In this document: one piece after another, positions 1 through 12,000 of the stretch | Position numbering within the stretch: position 1 is the first letter of the stretch | How the letters are laid out: each line of letters begins with the position of its first letter | NCBI GenBank assembly: GCA_013397075.1 | Contig: VWZS01008822.1 | Span: 310,001 to 374,000 of the forward strand | From: Rhabdornis inornatus | Lineage: Eukaryota; Chordata; Aves; Passeriformes; Rhabdornithidae | Direction of reading: 5' to 3' | DNA length: 64,000 nucleotides | Translations under genes and position numbers: made by a program | The notes under the pieces: model-generated | Seen by the model: only the letters and a program-made list of their open reading frames with translations | The model's database searches: none | What the model was told of the DNA's origin: nothing

Positions 1-2355
1 TTAAATGCATGTCTGCAAAGAAAGTTTGTGATCAGTGCTTCATACTAGTAAGTTATAAGGAACCTGAGACATGTAAACTGTAATAATAGAACTGGAACTC
101 ACCCAGGACGCTCAAGGCAACAAGCTTTCATTACTGCTATGAAGATTGACACGGGACCTAGATGTTTGTAGCTTGTTCAGAAGACTGCACCTTTGACAGC
201 CAGCTGTCCCCTGGCACTATTTGATTGCACTGAGTGATAAAGGGGAAAAAAAGGCCAATTGTTGACCTAGTTTTTGTGGCACCAACACTTTCTGTGTGTC
301 ATTTCAGGGATTGAAAATTCCCAGACTCGCCTTATTTATACTATTTAGCTGTATTACAATGCTTGGTTCAAAACTAGGCTGTGGAAAAGCAAATGTCCAA
401 CATGAAATGAAAGGTGCTGTGAATAAAATCAAGTAACAGACCCTAGAGAATAATGGTAAATGGCCAGGTAGTGGAGAAATAATCATTTTACCACATTGAA
501 TTACAGCATATCAAGGGAATTGTCATTGAGTCCAGTTTTATTAATATAATACATAACTGATTCAGAAGCAGCAAAATGCAAACTCCCTCCTGAATCAGTT
601 TAACCAACGTGAATTTGTGGGTAGACCAGGACTCAGTCAGAACAAAAGAGAAAATAATCCCCTTGTAATGCAGCATTTAACACCTAGCAGTCAGGTGATA
701 ATTGCTTCAGTCCAAGGGGATTAGCACATTGCAACCTCATTATAATGTAAAATGTAACTTCCCTATATGGGGTTGTCTACATGGAAAACTTACAGTGGCA
801 TAAACAAAGGTATGAATTCAAACTGATTTAGGATTTAGTTTTGCTGTATTAATTCCTAGTGTGAATTTATTTCTTTGGGGAAAAGAAAGTGTTTTGTTTG
901 TGGTGCCTTTTTTTCTGCTTCTTTTTTTTTTTCTTTCGAGGTTCAGTAAACTTCAGTTTATAAAGTGTGTTATAAAAGTCCACCCAAAATGAGAGATACT
1001 GGATGTCAGCCAAGCCCCCCATCACTTAAAGACACCAGAGCATTCCTAAGTTAAGGAAGTAAAAGGTTTGGGGGAGTCAGTTTTTATTAACTAGCAAGCT
1101 TAATTGTATGGAACCAAGTAAGAATGCATTTAAGGATAACTTATACACAGAAATACTGAACGTATTTATGCTGAAGCAAAATTATTTCTGCTCTCAGTGA
1201 CAAGTTTGGCTTAATTGCTGGTACAGGATCAGATGCATGGAATACTTGTGACATGAAGGTACATGAGAATAAGCAATTGCCAGTGGTTCAGTGTGAAGTC
1301 CCACCACAAGACCTGGTGCCTGAACTGGCTGCCAGGGTCCTCTTAGCAGGGAATGGCTGGAGCTGGCAGAGGGGCAAAATTCTCTGAGAGAAGATGGTAA
1401 TAAGAGCCTTAGTAAATGCTGGTGCTGAGGAGTAGGTGTACTAATAATTCCATGCCACTGTAGCTGTCCCTGTGCTTTATCCTGACTTCTTCAGGTCCAG
1501 CAGCTCCATGAATGACTGCAGATCCACGTACTGGGACTGAAATGCTAATGCTCTTACGTAGGCAAGTCCTAAGGAGAGCTTCCTTATTCTAGGATAAAGT
1601 CCTGTTATTTATTGCATCAAACCAGTTCAGTAGCAAATAACAAAATCTCGTTTTATCAAGGACCCCCAACCAACATTAACTAAGGCTCAAGTCCACTCCA
1701 AAAATATCTTGAGCTATTTTGATTTTAAAAGTGATCTAAGCAAGGGAAGGGGTTAAAAGAGCTTTGGCCCACAGCCACAATGTGCAGGAATGGAGGAGTT
1801 CAGGTTGTGAGGGTCTTCTCCCACATAATAGCAGAATCAAGAATTTTATCACACACTTCCTTTCATTTCTCCCTAAGGAGCAAGCCCCAATGAGTTCTCA
1901 CCTGCTGTGATTTTATGCATAGCCGAGGTCACAACAAAGAGTAAAATATGAAAATCTGATCTGCTTTGCTAATGCAAAATAACTTCTTTCTGTATGGAAC
2001 CTCACACAAGGTTCAGCCACTTAGATATAACAGGCTAAAGATTGCTTTCAGAGGTTTAATTCAATTTTGGTGAGCTTGCTGTGCACTCCCAGAGAATAAT
2101 GCGGGTTCCTCCCTGCCTCCCCTGAAAGGAAAACGTGGCAAAGCTCTTCAGGATGATCTCTTTGATTTCAGATGCACTCTCACACACATCAGTCAGCTCA
2201 GTTGCATCCTTCAAATTTGAATCACCTGGGGATTTGGTAATCTTAGAAACAGTGTATGTTGCCACTAAGCAGGCATCTACATATCAGAGAAATCTAAAAT
2301 TCTTCTTCCACATGCTGTATGCTTTCTCTTAGCAAATGGGCATATACACAAAAGC
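1..2355. other. Unique non-coding DNA, nothing recognised
   Basis: AT-rich sequence with stop codons in all frames. Open frames here are short and resemble no family I know. The only structure seen is a T-rich run near 906-938 and ordinary scattered A or T runs. No LINE or SINE hallmark, CpG-rich promoter or RNA gene was seen. Confidence 0.6.
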
Positions 2356-2360
2356 ATGTT

Positions 2361-2432
2361 TTTCTAAATAGGATTTTTTTTTCTAAATAGGATTTTTTTT
2401 TTCTAAATAGGATTTTTCCTAAATAGGATTCC
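2361..2432. repeat. Minisatellite, about 19-bp unit, 3-4 copies
   Basis: The core TTCTAAATAGGATTTTTTT appears three times back to back (from 2362, 2381 and 2401). The T run after the core varies in length, and a shortened fourth copy (CCTAAATAGGATT) ends near 2432. The pattern is that of replication slippage. No coding or regulatory role is suggested. Confidence 0.9.
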
Positions 2433-2439
2433 ATCATAG

Positions 2440-4215
2440 ATAAAAATAGTAAAACCCGTGTTTTACTCTAAACAAGTACTCTAAGGTTTTTTGGCCCTTT
2501 TTATTCATAGGTGACCAAAAGCTTTTGTTAGTTGTGCTCTTAACTTCTCATCACCTGATGCAGTCAGTGGAGTTACCCATCGAGGAGCGTCTAAAAATCC
2601 AAGCTAGAGGCCTGTCTCTTCAGCCACTCTGTTTTAAACACCCACTGTCCAGTCCTTTGCACCTTCCTCTGAAGAATGTGCCACTGCTAGTACAAAATAC
2701 TGGCTTGCACTCACGCCCCCACCCCATCCCCACCCTCTATATATTTCCAACGGAAAATAGGTGCCAACGGAAGCTCAGAGCCTGAGATACATGGGATCAT
2801 ACACGGGATCATCACCAAGTCCTGCATTCATTCCCGAGAAGCCAGGGCAACAAGGCAGAACTGACTGTAAAGATAGAAAAATGGTGGTATAAATTGATCA
2901 AAGTGCATTTCCTTACATTGGAAGTGTAGTTGCAGATATCTCCTGATCGTTCTGTTCAAGACCTTACAAGGCTTTGTAGACAAATACCTTCCTTTATGGT
3001 GGCACTACTTTCAAGTACTTAGGATTGACAATTCTTTTCATAGAAGCTGTTAGCACCCGTAACAGGCAGTAAAGAATCTGTAAAAATAAACGTGTTGTTC
3101 AGTTTAATTGGAAGTATCTAACGGATGGGGCTATCTATAAAAGGGCTTTTTTGCCAAGAAGTAAATACTTATCTCTCTCCAGCAGTTAACAGTTTGCTAA
3201 TTCTTTATAGGAGGCGTTAATCATTCTGTGCTTGTTCCCCCAAACAACTAGAATAAATTGTTTATTTTTAATTGCTCTGCAGTATCTTTGCTATATTATT
3301 CACCTCAGCTTTAATACTACACTACTACTACTACTATTTAGTACAGACATAGCATTTTACATCTTCATAGTGGCCTACAGCATTAACTAATGCATTCTGA
3401 AACATCCTGCACTTGAAATAAATAGGTGCAGTACTGCAGGTCAGTATTTATTTCCTTAGCATAATTTGTGGTGTAATTAAAGATTACACAAACATAACAG
3501 AGATCACATTCCTGTTTGGTGTCTAGGAGCAGACCCAGGTCCTAGCATTTCTTCCTATCCTCTTTACCTTCGACTGTGGTTTGATGTAACTTTCCCATCA
3601 CATACACATGTCAAAGAATAGAGCTCTTTTGGGATAAAGTATGTGCAGTAGTCTTTTAGGAAACTATAAACTGGATACATTCTTCAGCCTGGGAAAGGAG
3701 ATAGTTATTTTTACTCTTAAATTCCTTTGAGGGAAAGGCATTTAGATATGAGTGTGACGAAAGCCATACAAGTACATAGAATGAGAGAGAGCGAGAGAAG
3801 GGAAGAAGTGATTAATGCAGCTTGGCTACACTACTGGCTAGAAGATTAAACTGAACCAGGAAACATGAGATTTTGGAGATAGATTGCTTTCCAACTACAG
3901 ACTCTTTCAAGTTAAAGATACCAAGTGGCTCTATTGACTGTGATTTCAAACATCTCTGACAATAGCCATCACCATCAGCTAGGAATGACTCCTAAAGCCA
4001 ATTACTAGAGATAACCAGTACCAATTGCTCTTCCCAAGATGCCTGGTATGCTCAAATCACTCCCAGGCTCCTCTGAGGGCTTGATGGAAGTGGCCTGTCT
4101 CCAGGGAAGCCTGTCAGAAATCAGCTGAGTGGTGATGTCTCACTAGTGCACCAGCTGGGAAAGAGCCAGTGCTTGGCAGGAGTCCCTGCACTGTGCCACA
4201 GCCAGCACCCCAGGG
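2440..4215. other. Non-coding stretch with small simple repeats
   Basis: No gene is recognised. A short CTA/ACT triplet run lies near 3321-3338 and a GA-rich run near 3781-3808. The block 3190-3500 is AT-rich, low in CpG and rich in ATTA/TAAT cores, so it is a possible conserved non-coding element. That reading rests on composition alone. Confidence 0.5.
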
Positions 4216-4219
4216 CACC

Positions 4220-4372
4220 ATGTCCTCTGCCTCCTTGCCCTGCCAAGCTGCAACCAAAGCTGCCAAGCCAGGCCCCTCCACAGCTACGGGTGGCACCATG
4301 TCCAAGTCCAGTGCCAGCAGCACTGGAAACTCTGCAGGATACACAGTCATATGCAAGAACAGCCAGATAAAG
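4220..4372 (+). other. Exon-like segment: ATG to splice-donor-like site
   Basis: An open frame starts at an ATG in a fair initiation context (GCACCATG) at 4220. It runs exactly 51 codons to AAAG|GTAATT, a good match to a vertebrate splice donor. A second in-frame ATG sits in the same GGCACCATGTCC context 78 bases on, at 4298. The peptide is rich in Ser, Ala and Thr and ends in TVICKNSQIK before the donor. I do not recognise it. The frame stays open only about five codons past the donor. Ser/Ala-rich leaders are common in first coding exons but also arise by chance in GC-rich patches. There is no TATA box or CpG island just upstream. Alternatives are an lncRNA exon or chance. Confidence 0.13.
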
Positions 4373-4374
4373 GT

Positions 4375-7300
4375 AATTTATTCTTAAGTCTTGATTTGAC
4401 TCTGGGGCAGATGCACTGGACACTACCAGTCCTCATGATGTAGACCAAACAATTCTGAAATTAGTAGCAGAATAGTGGGCATGAAGAGAGTGTCTCAAGG
4501 CTGGTTTTGCTTTTGGTTGTTTAAAGAAGACAGAAATATCTAGAAAATTCAGGCAACAGAATCAGTTGTGTTTCTAGGAAGGTTATGTATTTTTATGGTT
4601 TTTTGCACGGCGGGAGGAATATCTGTAAGACTGTGCATATAATCAGTAGGTGTCTCAAACTGCAGCCTAAAAAATCCTGAAACAATTTCCACTGTGAGGA
4701 CATTTCTCCTCAGGAGCTGTTTGTGACTCACTGTTCCTGTCAAGCAGGTTAATGCGCCTCTAAATTTCACCTGGCAGAAAATGCATCACAGTGTCAGCTG
4801 CATTAGGGAATGACGAACACAGCCCCACTGTGGTACTGTTGGACATCTCGAGGTTGTTCTCAGCAAGGACAGGTGGAGAAGGAACCTGCCTCAGTTCCAA
4901 CAAAATAAAGGGTCGTGGCCAGCTCGAGGACACAGTAAGACAAGTTCAGCCGCTTGTAAGAGCCATCATCAATTTCTCTGAAATGAGCCTCCCAGGTTCT
5001 TAGAGGGAGGGCATGCTGAGGTGGAATCTGTGTGACCTGCTTCTAAGCAGAAAACTGACTTAGAAACAGTGTTTGGCCTCTGAACAACTTCTGTTGTTTT
5101 GAAATCACATTCCACCAGTCCATCACACGTAGCAGGTAGCAACCTGTGCAGCCACAGGGAGCTTTTTGTGACATGCTGAACTGCGCACACTCAGAGTGGG
5201 GGCCCATGTGCCATGAAGGTGCTCATGACTCTGTTGACCAGAGAAGCTCCAACAACTTGTCCTGCTTTTGGAGTCCAGCCTTGTAGCTGTCTGCTTCGTG
5301 GATGGCTAATCTACATGGGTTTAGCTGGAGGTATCCCAGTGTGTCTATGGACTATGACTGCCTCGTAGTGAGGATACCAGAGCTTTACCCTTAGCCACGA
5401 TTACTTCAGCTTTTCTATTGAAAGAGAAAAGTTTACACCCCATACATCTCTTAACTGGAATTAGGACCATACACACACCACCCAGAAACTGTCTTTATCT
5501 TTCTGGAAATGAGGTTTCCAAGCTACAAGACTTTTATTGTTGTGCAAAATGATGCCATCTCCTGTACTGATGGTCCTAGGGGTGCACTGCACCAGTTACC
5601 AAGGAGCTGGAATCTTGGATCTGGAATGAACTCGGGTGCAAAGAGGGAAGCATTTCAGCTCCTGTCTTCTCTGACTCTCTGGCTGTTGTTATGATGCATT
5701 TTGTTTGAACTAAGGCTGATGATGTTAGCTTCCATGATGAGGTTTCAATTCCCCTTCACAGCTTGATTTATTTATCTTGGTTTTTTTCAAAATATTTTTT
5801 TTTTAGAGTCAGAAGAGGGAAAAATATACTAAAGCAATTATAATCAGTTCTCAATTGTCTATCTATATATCTTTATCTATTAATTGGTGCCTTTTCTGCA
5901 TAACTCTTGAAGAAATGTATGGTGGATGGAGGGTAATGAACGACTACTTCTAGCCAGACTTCAATTTAAAAAATCACATCTAAGTAAACTGGTTTTGATC
6001 TAATGTCAAAGGTCTCAATTAAATAGAGCAGATAGTTTGGGCAACCTGTTTGCTCTGCACTGCTTCTTCCTCATCCTTCCTGATGCAACCCAGATGTCCA
6101 CAGCACAAACATCTGCCTGTGAGGCACCTCTGCACATAGGCCACTGCAACTGCTACAGTGGGTAACCCACCACCTTCAGTCAGATTTGTGGTGCATCTAT
6201 TTCGTGAGTAATCTGCAAAGTCCTTGAGATCTCTGGTTTTCTGGATTCCTTCAGCATCCCTTCCTTGACACTATAAACAAAGACAAACACTGTAAGAAAT
6301 ATTTACTGAAACAATGGTACCCATCTGCTGCTATGAGTCCACAAACCCACATTTACTAGGTTGAGATTAAGCAGTCAGCCAGACAAGATAGCCCTGTATC
6401 AACAAACATAGCTGTAGCATTAAATAAAACCACTGTGTGAGGGCAGTTAATGTGAAATTGACTTATTTCTAAAAATCCCTGAAGTTTTCCTAGGAAGTCT
6501 GAGTGATTTTTCTGCCTAGCTGCATTCCTCCTGATCCTGCAACTGCTGTTCTCTCTCCAAAATAATCAGACAGGCATCAAAATCCACAAAACCAGATGAA
6601 AAGTTGCACTCTATTCAAACATCATTTTTGATTGGAGTTTGTTTTCTTGTGAAAATCAGAAATGTGTTAAAAAAAAAGAAGCAACTAGAAAGTAGTCCTC
6701 AACCTTTTGTTTCCACAGCTATACTCTCATTAAATTATCATCCATCACAAGACCGTGGATGAAAAACAAGAGCAGGAAATGGTGAAATTTCACATTAATT
6801 CACAGCTGATGGAGAAGAGCTGGACAGCGTGGCTGCAAGTAGTTCCTCTGAAGACCCCTACCCTGAGGAGGTTCTGCTCACCACTCTCAGTGCTGTGTTA
6901 CACTCTGGGAATCTGTACCTCGGAAGTAATGGAAAGGAGCTGCTGCAACCTTTGTCAGACCCCATGGCTCAAACTAATTTCCACTAATTTCGGTGAAGAC
7001 ACTACAGAGCAAGATAAAATTGCTCTTCCCACAGACTGCTGCACGTGTGGTTAGTTAGGTTTAGAGACAAAACTCATCTGTCCAGAAAGGATGGGGAGCA
7101 TGGAACAGGCAAGCTTGCTTATCCGTCACCCAGGATGTTTCTATCCTGTTGCTAGAGGGACTACACTTCTTACACAGCATAACATGACAATTAACAAACC
7201 TTTGAAGCCTTGGGGGAAAAATAAATGCACTGGTGCTTAGAGGAGGTTTTAGTCCACTGCTAATGAGGCCCTGAGGAAAGGCTGCCTATTTTTATATCCA

Positions 7301-8995
7301 CATGTCAGGCAGCAGACTAAGCCACCACTCCGAGGTGAGAATGCCACCAAGGCTGCTCCCTGCCACCTGCATGTGGCACGGTCCACCCACTTAGAGCCAT
7401 GGTGCTTTTCCCTCTTCCTGCCAGGGCACCTGCGTGTGGCTGCTGAGCCCTGCTCATCACAACCAGTTTAAAGCCCACCCTTGGTAAGGCTTTCACTGTG
7501 ACCACTGAACAGAAAGAATGCAGGGCTATAGGGGAGTCAGAGATGAGCCACTTCACAGCGTCCTTGGTGGCTTTTGACTTGGGTAGATTTAGGTTACCAT
7601 ATATCACTCCTCTTGAAAGCCCCTTTCTCACAATTTTGTACTTTCTTGTTTCTCAAGACGTTGGCTTAACCCTCACAGGCATTCCACTGCCCTCCACTCC
7701 ATATATCCTTCACAGCAGAGCCATGGATTGGAGTCTTCCACAGCAAGCTTTGCCTTCAGGCCACCAAAGTGTTAAACCTCTAACGTGCTCACAGACAGGC
7801 TGTGCCTCTCCATCCTTCCCATCTTTAAGGGCAGGCTGGTATTAAGGTCCAGAATCCCCTCCCTTGGGCCACTCCAAAAGCCATTAAAGTTAGTGGAGGG
7901 GCATGTTGTAGGCCCACAGGGCCAGGTGGGGAACAGCTTCATAATTGAAAGGACTTAAAAAATTCAAGATAAATTGATCAGATGTGGCAACCTATTAGCA
8001 GGCAACTGATACTTGAGATGTTACCAACTCAGCCTTCAGAAAGTATCCCTAATTCCCAGGGTGCCAACAAGGATGAGGTGTGTTTGGCATTCCTGAAATG
8101 AGTCTCAGGAACATCATAATGGTAAGCACCCAAAGATGTTTCAAGTTTGGAGTTTGTGTAATTCAGAGGTCAAATTCATTTCCAAAACTTTGCCTCCAAA
8201 ATGTTGGTGGAAATGCTTTGCCACATATAAGTCAGATATTTTTGTTGGAAACCATTGTGGTCACCCCTGCTGCTTTACTGAGCACGTATTGTTACTATTT
8301 TTAAGAGAGAGAGTCTCACAAAGTTTTTCCCCAGTCTAAGAATAGGAGGGTTTTGGGGAAATGGCTTTATTGCAGAGTGGTCTCAATGCAAAAATGTAAC
8401 TATCCCTACTCAAGACAGCTTCCAAATTTGTTAAAAAATATATGCATTTGACAGTTTTACTGTAACTTATTATGAGTGTGAAGTAAAATAGGGGGATTTT
8501 TGTGGTTTGACTTGTATTTCTGCACTTATAGATGGTAATTAAATGTAAAAAAAGCCAATTAAAAGCAAACTTTGGCAAGAGATTAGTCAAAATATGCACA
8601 CTTGAATTTTTTAGGGGCTTGAGGAGGCATTCCTTTGACATTTGCTTTTTAAAAGAAATTACTTAAAATATGACACTTCAAAAGCAGCTGCTTTGTATGT
8701 TCTCAAAATGGTTTCCATACGCAGAGTTCATGTCAGATGTACAAATATGTGTGTCCACATGACCATAACCATTGATAATAGGCTAAATAATTATTTACAC
8801 AGTGCCTTCTCAAGACTGACAGATCTCTGTGAGTGCTCATTGTATAAGAAATAAGTACAGAAAACAAAATATACCAGTAATAAATGTCCCTATCTCATTC
8901 AGTGTGCTAGGGAATGAGCTACTATTGGTGTCACGAAAAAGGAACAAGCAACCTTATACAGCTGTCAGGATTTTCTTGCCTATTTCTGTGAATGT
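4375..8995. other. Non-coding stretch, nothing firm
   Basis: Short frames only (up to 115 codons at 7498-7845), none with a recognisable domain. A TCTA-rich patch lies near 5860-5882. No retroelement hallmark was seen and no RNA gene was recognised. Confidence 0.55.
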
Positions 8996-8999
8996 GATT

Positions 9000-9075
9000 A
9001 TGTCCTGACCTGGTCACATAACTTTTTAGTATCTCATCTTCCTCATTTGCAGAGTGGGTATAATTGTGTCTCTGA
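9000..9075 (+). mobile_element. MIR-like SINE relic
   Basis: The segment reads like the conserved part of the MIR SINE family: a GACCTGGTCACATAACTTTT stretch, then CCTCATTTGCAGAGTGGGTA and TAATTGTG. This follows the MIR order of GTCACTTAACCTCT, CCTCATCTGTAAAATGGG and TAATA. MIRs are tRNA-derived SINEs, long inactive and shared by amniotes. The copy is short and diverged, with no visible A/B promoter boxes, so it is dead. The assignment is from memory of the consensus. Confidence 0.5.
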
Positions 9076-9079
9076 GTGC

Positions 9080-12000
9080 TGTCCAATACAACAAAGCAAA
9101 ATGCACCAGAAGCACAGAAAATCATTCCAGGAAAGGGTTGTTCGTTGTTATACATAAAAATTGCCTGATTAGCTGGTGCAGCTCTGAAGGATAGGAAGGT
9201 GAAGTACTTGGATGGAGTGAGACCTCATCAAGGTTTTTTTGTTTTCACAAAATATTACTTAAAATAAGCTTCTGAAGGTTTGGAAGTGCTGTTGTGGGAA
9301 TGGGCTGTGCTCAGCCTGCTGTGCTTTGTTCCTGTCTTGTGAGCCTCTACTCTCTTGCTAGGCAGTAGCCCCAGCTATGATCCATTCCCACTCCTGCCAG
9401 AAGGCTCTTTCCAGAGACAGTCCCACACCTGCCTTGGGGACTGCTCTGCTGCTGGGCCATAACTGTTCCTCCTGCTAGAAAATTGCAGCCTTTGGGACCA
9501 AAACCATCTGCTCTGAGCAGGCAAGCATGAGGTCTCATGGGGACAAAGAGTGTTAGTGCAATATACAGTCATCACTCTAGACAATTAAGAAATCTGCTCA
9601 CAGGAGAAGCAATGAAACACAGTGTTGTGTGCTACCTGGTGTTTATCCTAGAGATTTTGTATTTAAAAGATAAATAAACTCGCAGCCTCTGAGCATCAGT
9701 CAGGAAGAAGTTACAGAGCTGTATCCAGCCAGGACAGAGGTCTGGTTTTGCAAGGGATAAGGAGATCTGCCTTGCTTGTGCCAGCGCATTTATGCCCAGA
9801 TCCCTTTGCTAGCCTGCAGCTCCCTTCCCCTGCTTGGTAGCCTACCCAAATGTGGAGGTATTCTCAGTTCATCTCCTGTAATTCCCAGCTGTCCCTCTGC
9901 TCTGAACCCCACGTCTGAGCTGTATGCTTTCAAGTGTGCAGTGCTTTCCTGCCCCTGAGGTTCTGGTACCTGGGCGCAGTTGTGAGCTGCTGTGCAGGGT
10001 GCAGGTGCCAGGGTGTCCTCCTGCCTTTGGAGCTCGTTTGGGCAGGTACAGTGTGAGCTGGGTCCTCTTACAAAGATTGACAAGGTAGGCAGCCAAGTCT
10101 CTGCTGACTGGGGGAATGTGTGTCTGTGGAGAGGGTTTGCCTGTTTTTGCTGGTCATGGACAGATGAATAACTTTGTGTCCTTCTCTGAATCCTAGATCT
10201 GCATGACCCAAAATTAAGTGTAATCCCTTCAGCATGCCCCAAACTCTTGAGTCACACATGTTGTGATGCTGTTTCTCCCAAAATGGCAGAGGCCTTGCCA
10301 CCAGGAGGTGGCAGGCTGGTAGCTGTGTCCCCCGTCCTCACTTCTCCATTGTGTTTAGGACAAGCTGGGGCCTGGTGGCACAAACACAGCTTCAGTGAAC
10401 CAGCAGCAGCTGACAGGGAAAAACTTATGCCTTCACACACAGACCTGTCAGCAAGGTGTTCCTAGTCTGGACTTGTCTGCAGCTGACAGTGTAGAAATCA
10501 ACAAGATTTGTTCATTTCAGGAAAAAAATGGCAAATAAATAGACATTTGCCCTAGGATCATGCCTACCAAATTTATATAAAATATCAATATTGATATAAA
10601 AATCAAATGTCAAATTTAATAAGCACAGTAGGACCTTCCAGTTACTAACTGCAGACCAGTAACCCCATGCATCTCCAGAAATCTGTGTGGAAAGAGGAGA
10701 ATAGGGGTAGGAAGAAAGAAAAGCATTCTTTGTAAAATAAAATACAGGCATTCTCATAATTAAAAGAGGAATACAACCTGAAAAACAAATCACAAGCATT
10801 AACACTGAGATGAACACATTTATAAAGAAAATAATAAGCAAAAAGAGATGTCAATTGCCTCCGAGCAATTTTGGTACATTTCTTCCTTTCATTAAAGCCC
10901 AGAGGATTCGATGGAGAATTTTTGTGGCAATGCCTGCAAGGCATGTGTACAGGAGGGAGGATTTTTCCATTGCGTTCTCTGCTGCTCTGCTGCTGAGCAC
11001 CAAAGAGGCACATTTTTTCCTAAATGTGTTCTTGGTTTGTTGGTTTTGGTGATGGTAGTGCTGCAGGAGCAGTGCCTTTTCCAGATGGCATTCTGAAGGC
11101 TCCTTGTCTCCTGGCTGAGCCATCAAAGGTCCCTCAGGAGACAGGAATTGTCACAACCAACTGGAGGGAGCATTCTTCTTACTCAGATACCCATATCTGG
11201 CAGTCGCCTCCATAGACTGCTTAGGAGGGATACAGCACTAATCTGCATCTGCCAACTGTCCTGCTTCACATTTTCTCTTAAACTCTCTTTGAAAATTGTC
11301 ATAGAAGGAGGCTTCCTGTCCTCTTCAGATTTGTCTGTATCTTTATAACATTCACTTTTATCTTTTGGCAAAGAGTTTCACAGGCCATGAACCTCTTCTT
11401 TGAGAAAGCACTTTCCTTTTTTCTTTCTACTCGTCAGTTCATCACTCATGTGAGACCAGATGCTGAACTAGGGGAAAGCAGTTTAAAGCTTGTCCAAACT
11501 AAAACCTTCTTTTAAAACTCACTCTTTCAGGTCTTGTCAGCAGCTCCAGGCATCACCAGAGCATATTGAAAAGCAATTTGTGACATCTGTGTTCTGCAAT
11601 TTAAGTCTGGATCTTGCCACAAACTGCTTAAACTGGAAGAGAATTAAAAGGTTAAAAGGACAGCTGCACAGAGCAAGCCCTCCCCAGGGATCCAATATTA
11701 GTTGGTCTCATAGTCCTGGAGGTAGAGAGAGGTTAAGAAGCAATTGCAGACACACCACTGAGCATGGCTGAGAAAGACACTCTCCCACTGCGATTCTAAC
11801 TAGGTGAAGAAGAAGCTGAATCTCAAGAAAGACCAGCATTTCATCTTAGCTGAGCATATTCACCCTTCCTGAGCAACCTCATTGACTTCCTGTGTAAATG
11901 AGCACATGTTGAGGACCGTGCAAGCTCATGGTGGGGGAAATGACAGCCGAGCACAGAGAGCTCCCTTCTGCTGTCTGCAGAAAAACATTCAGGATTTGGC

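Noticed and set aside
9790..10242. 150-codon minus-strand frame
   Set aside because: No domain, shadowed by other frames in a GC-richer patch; chance is the simplest explanation.
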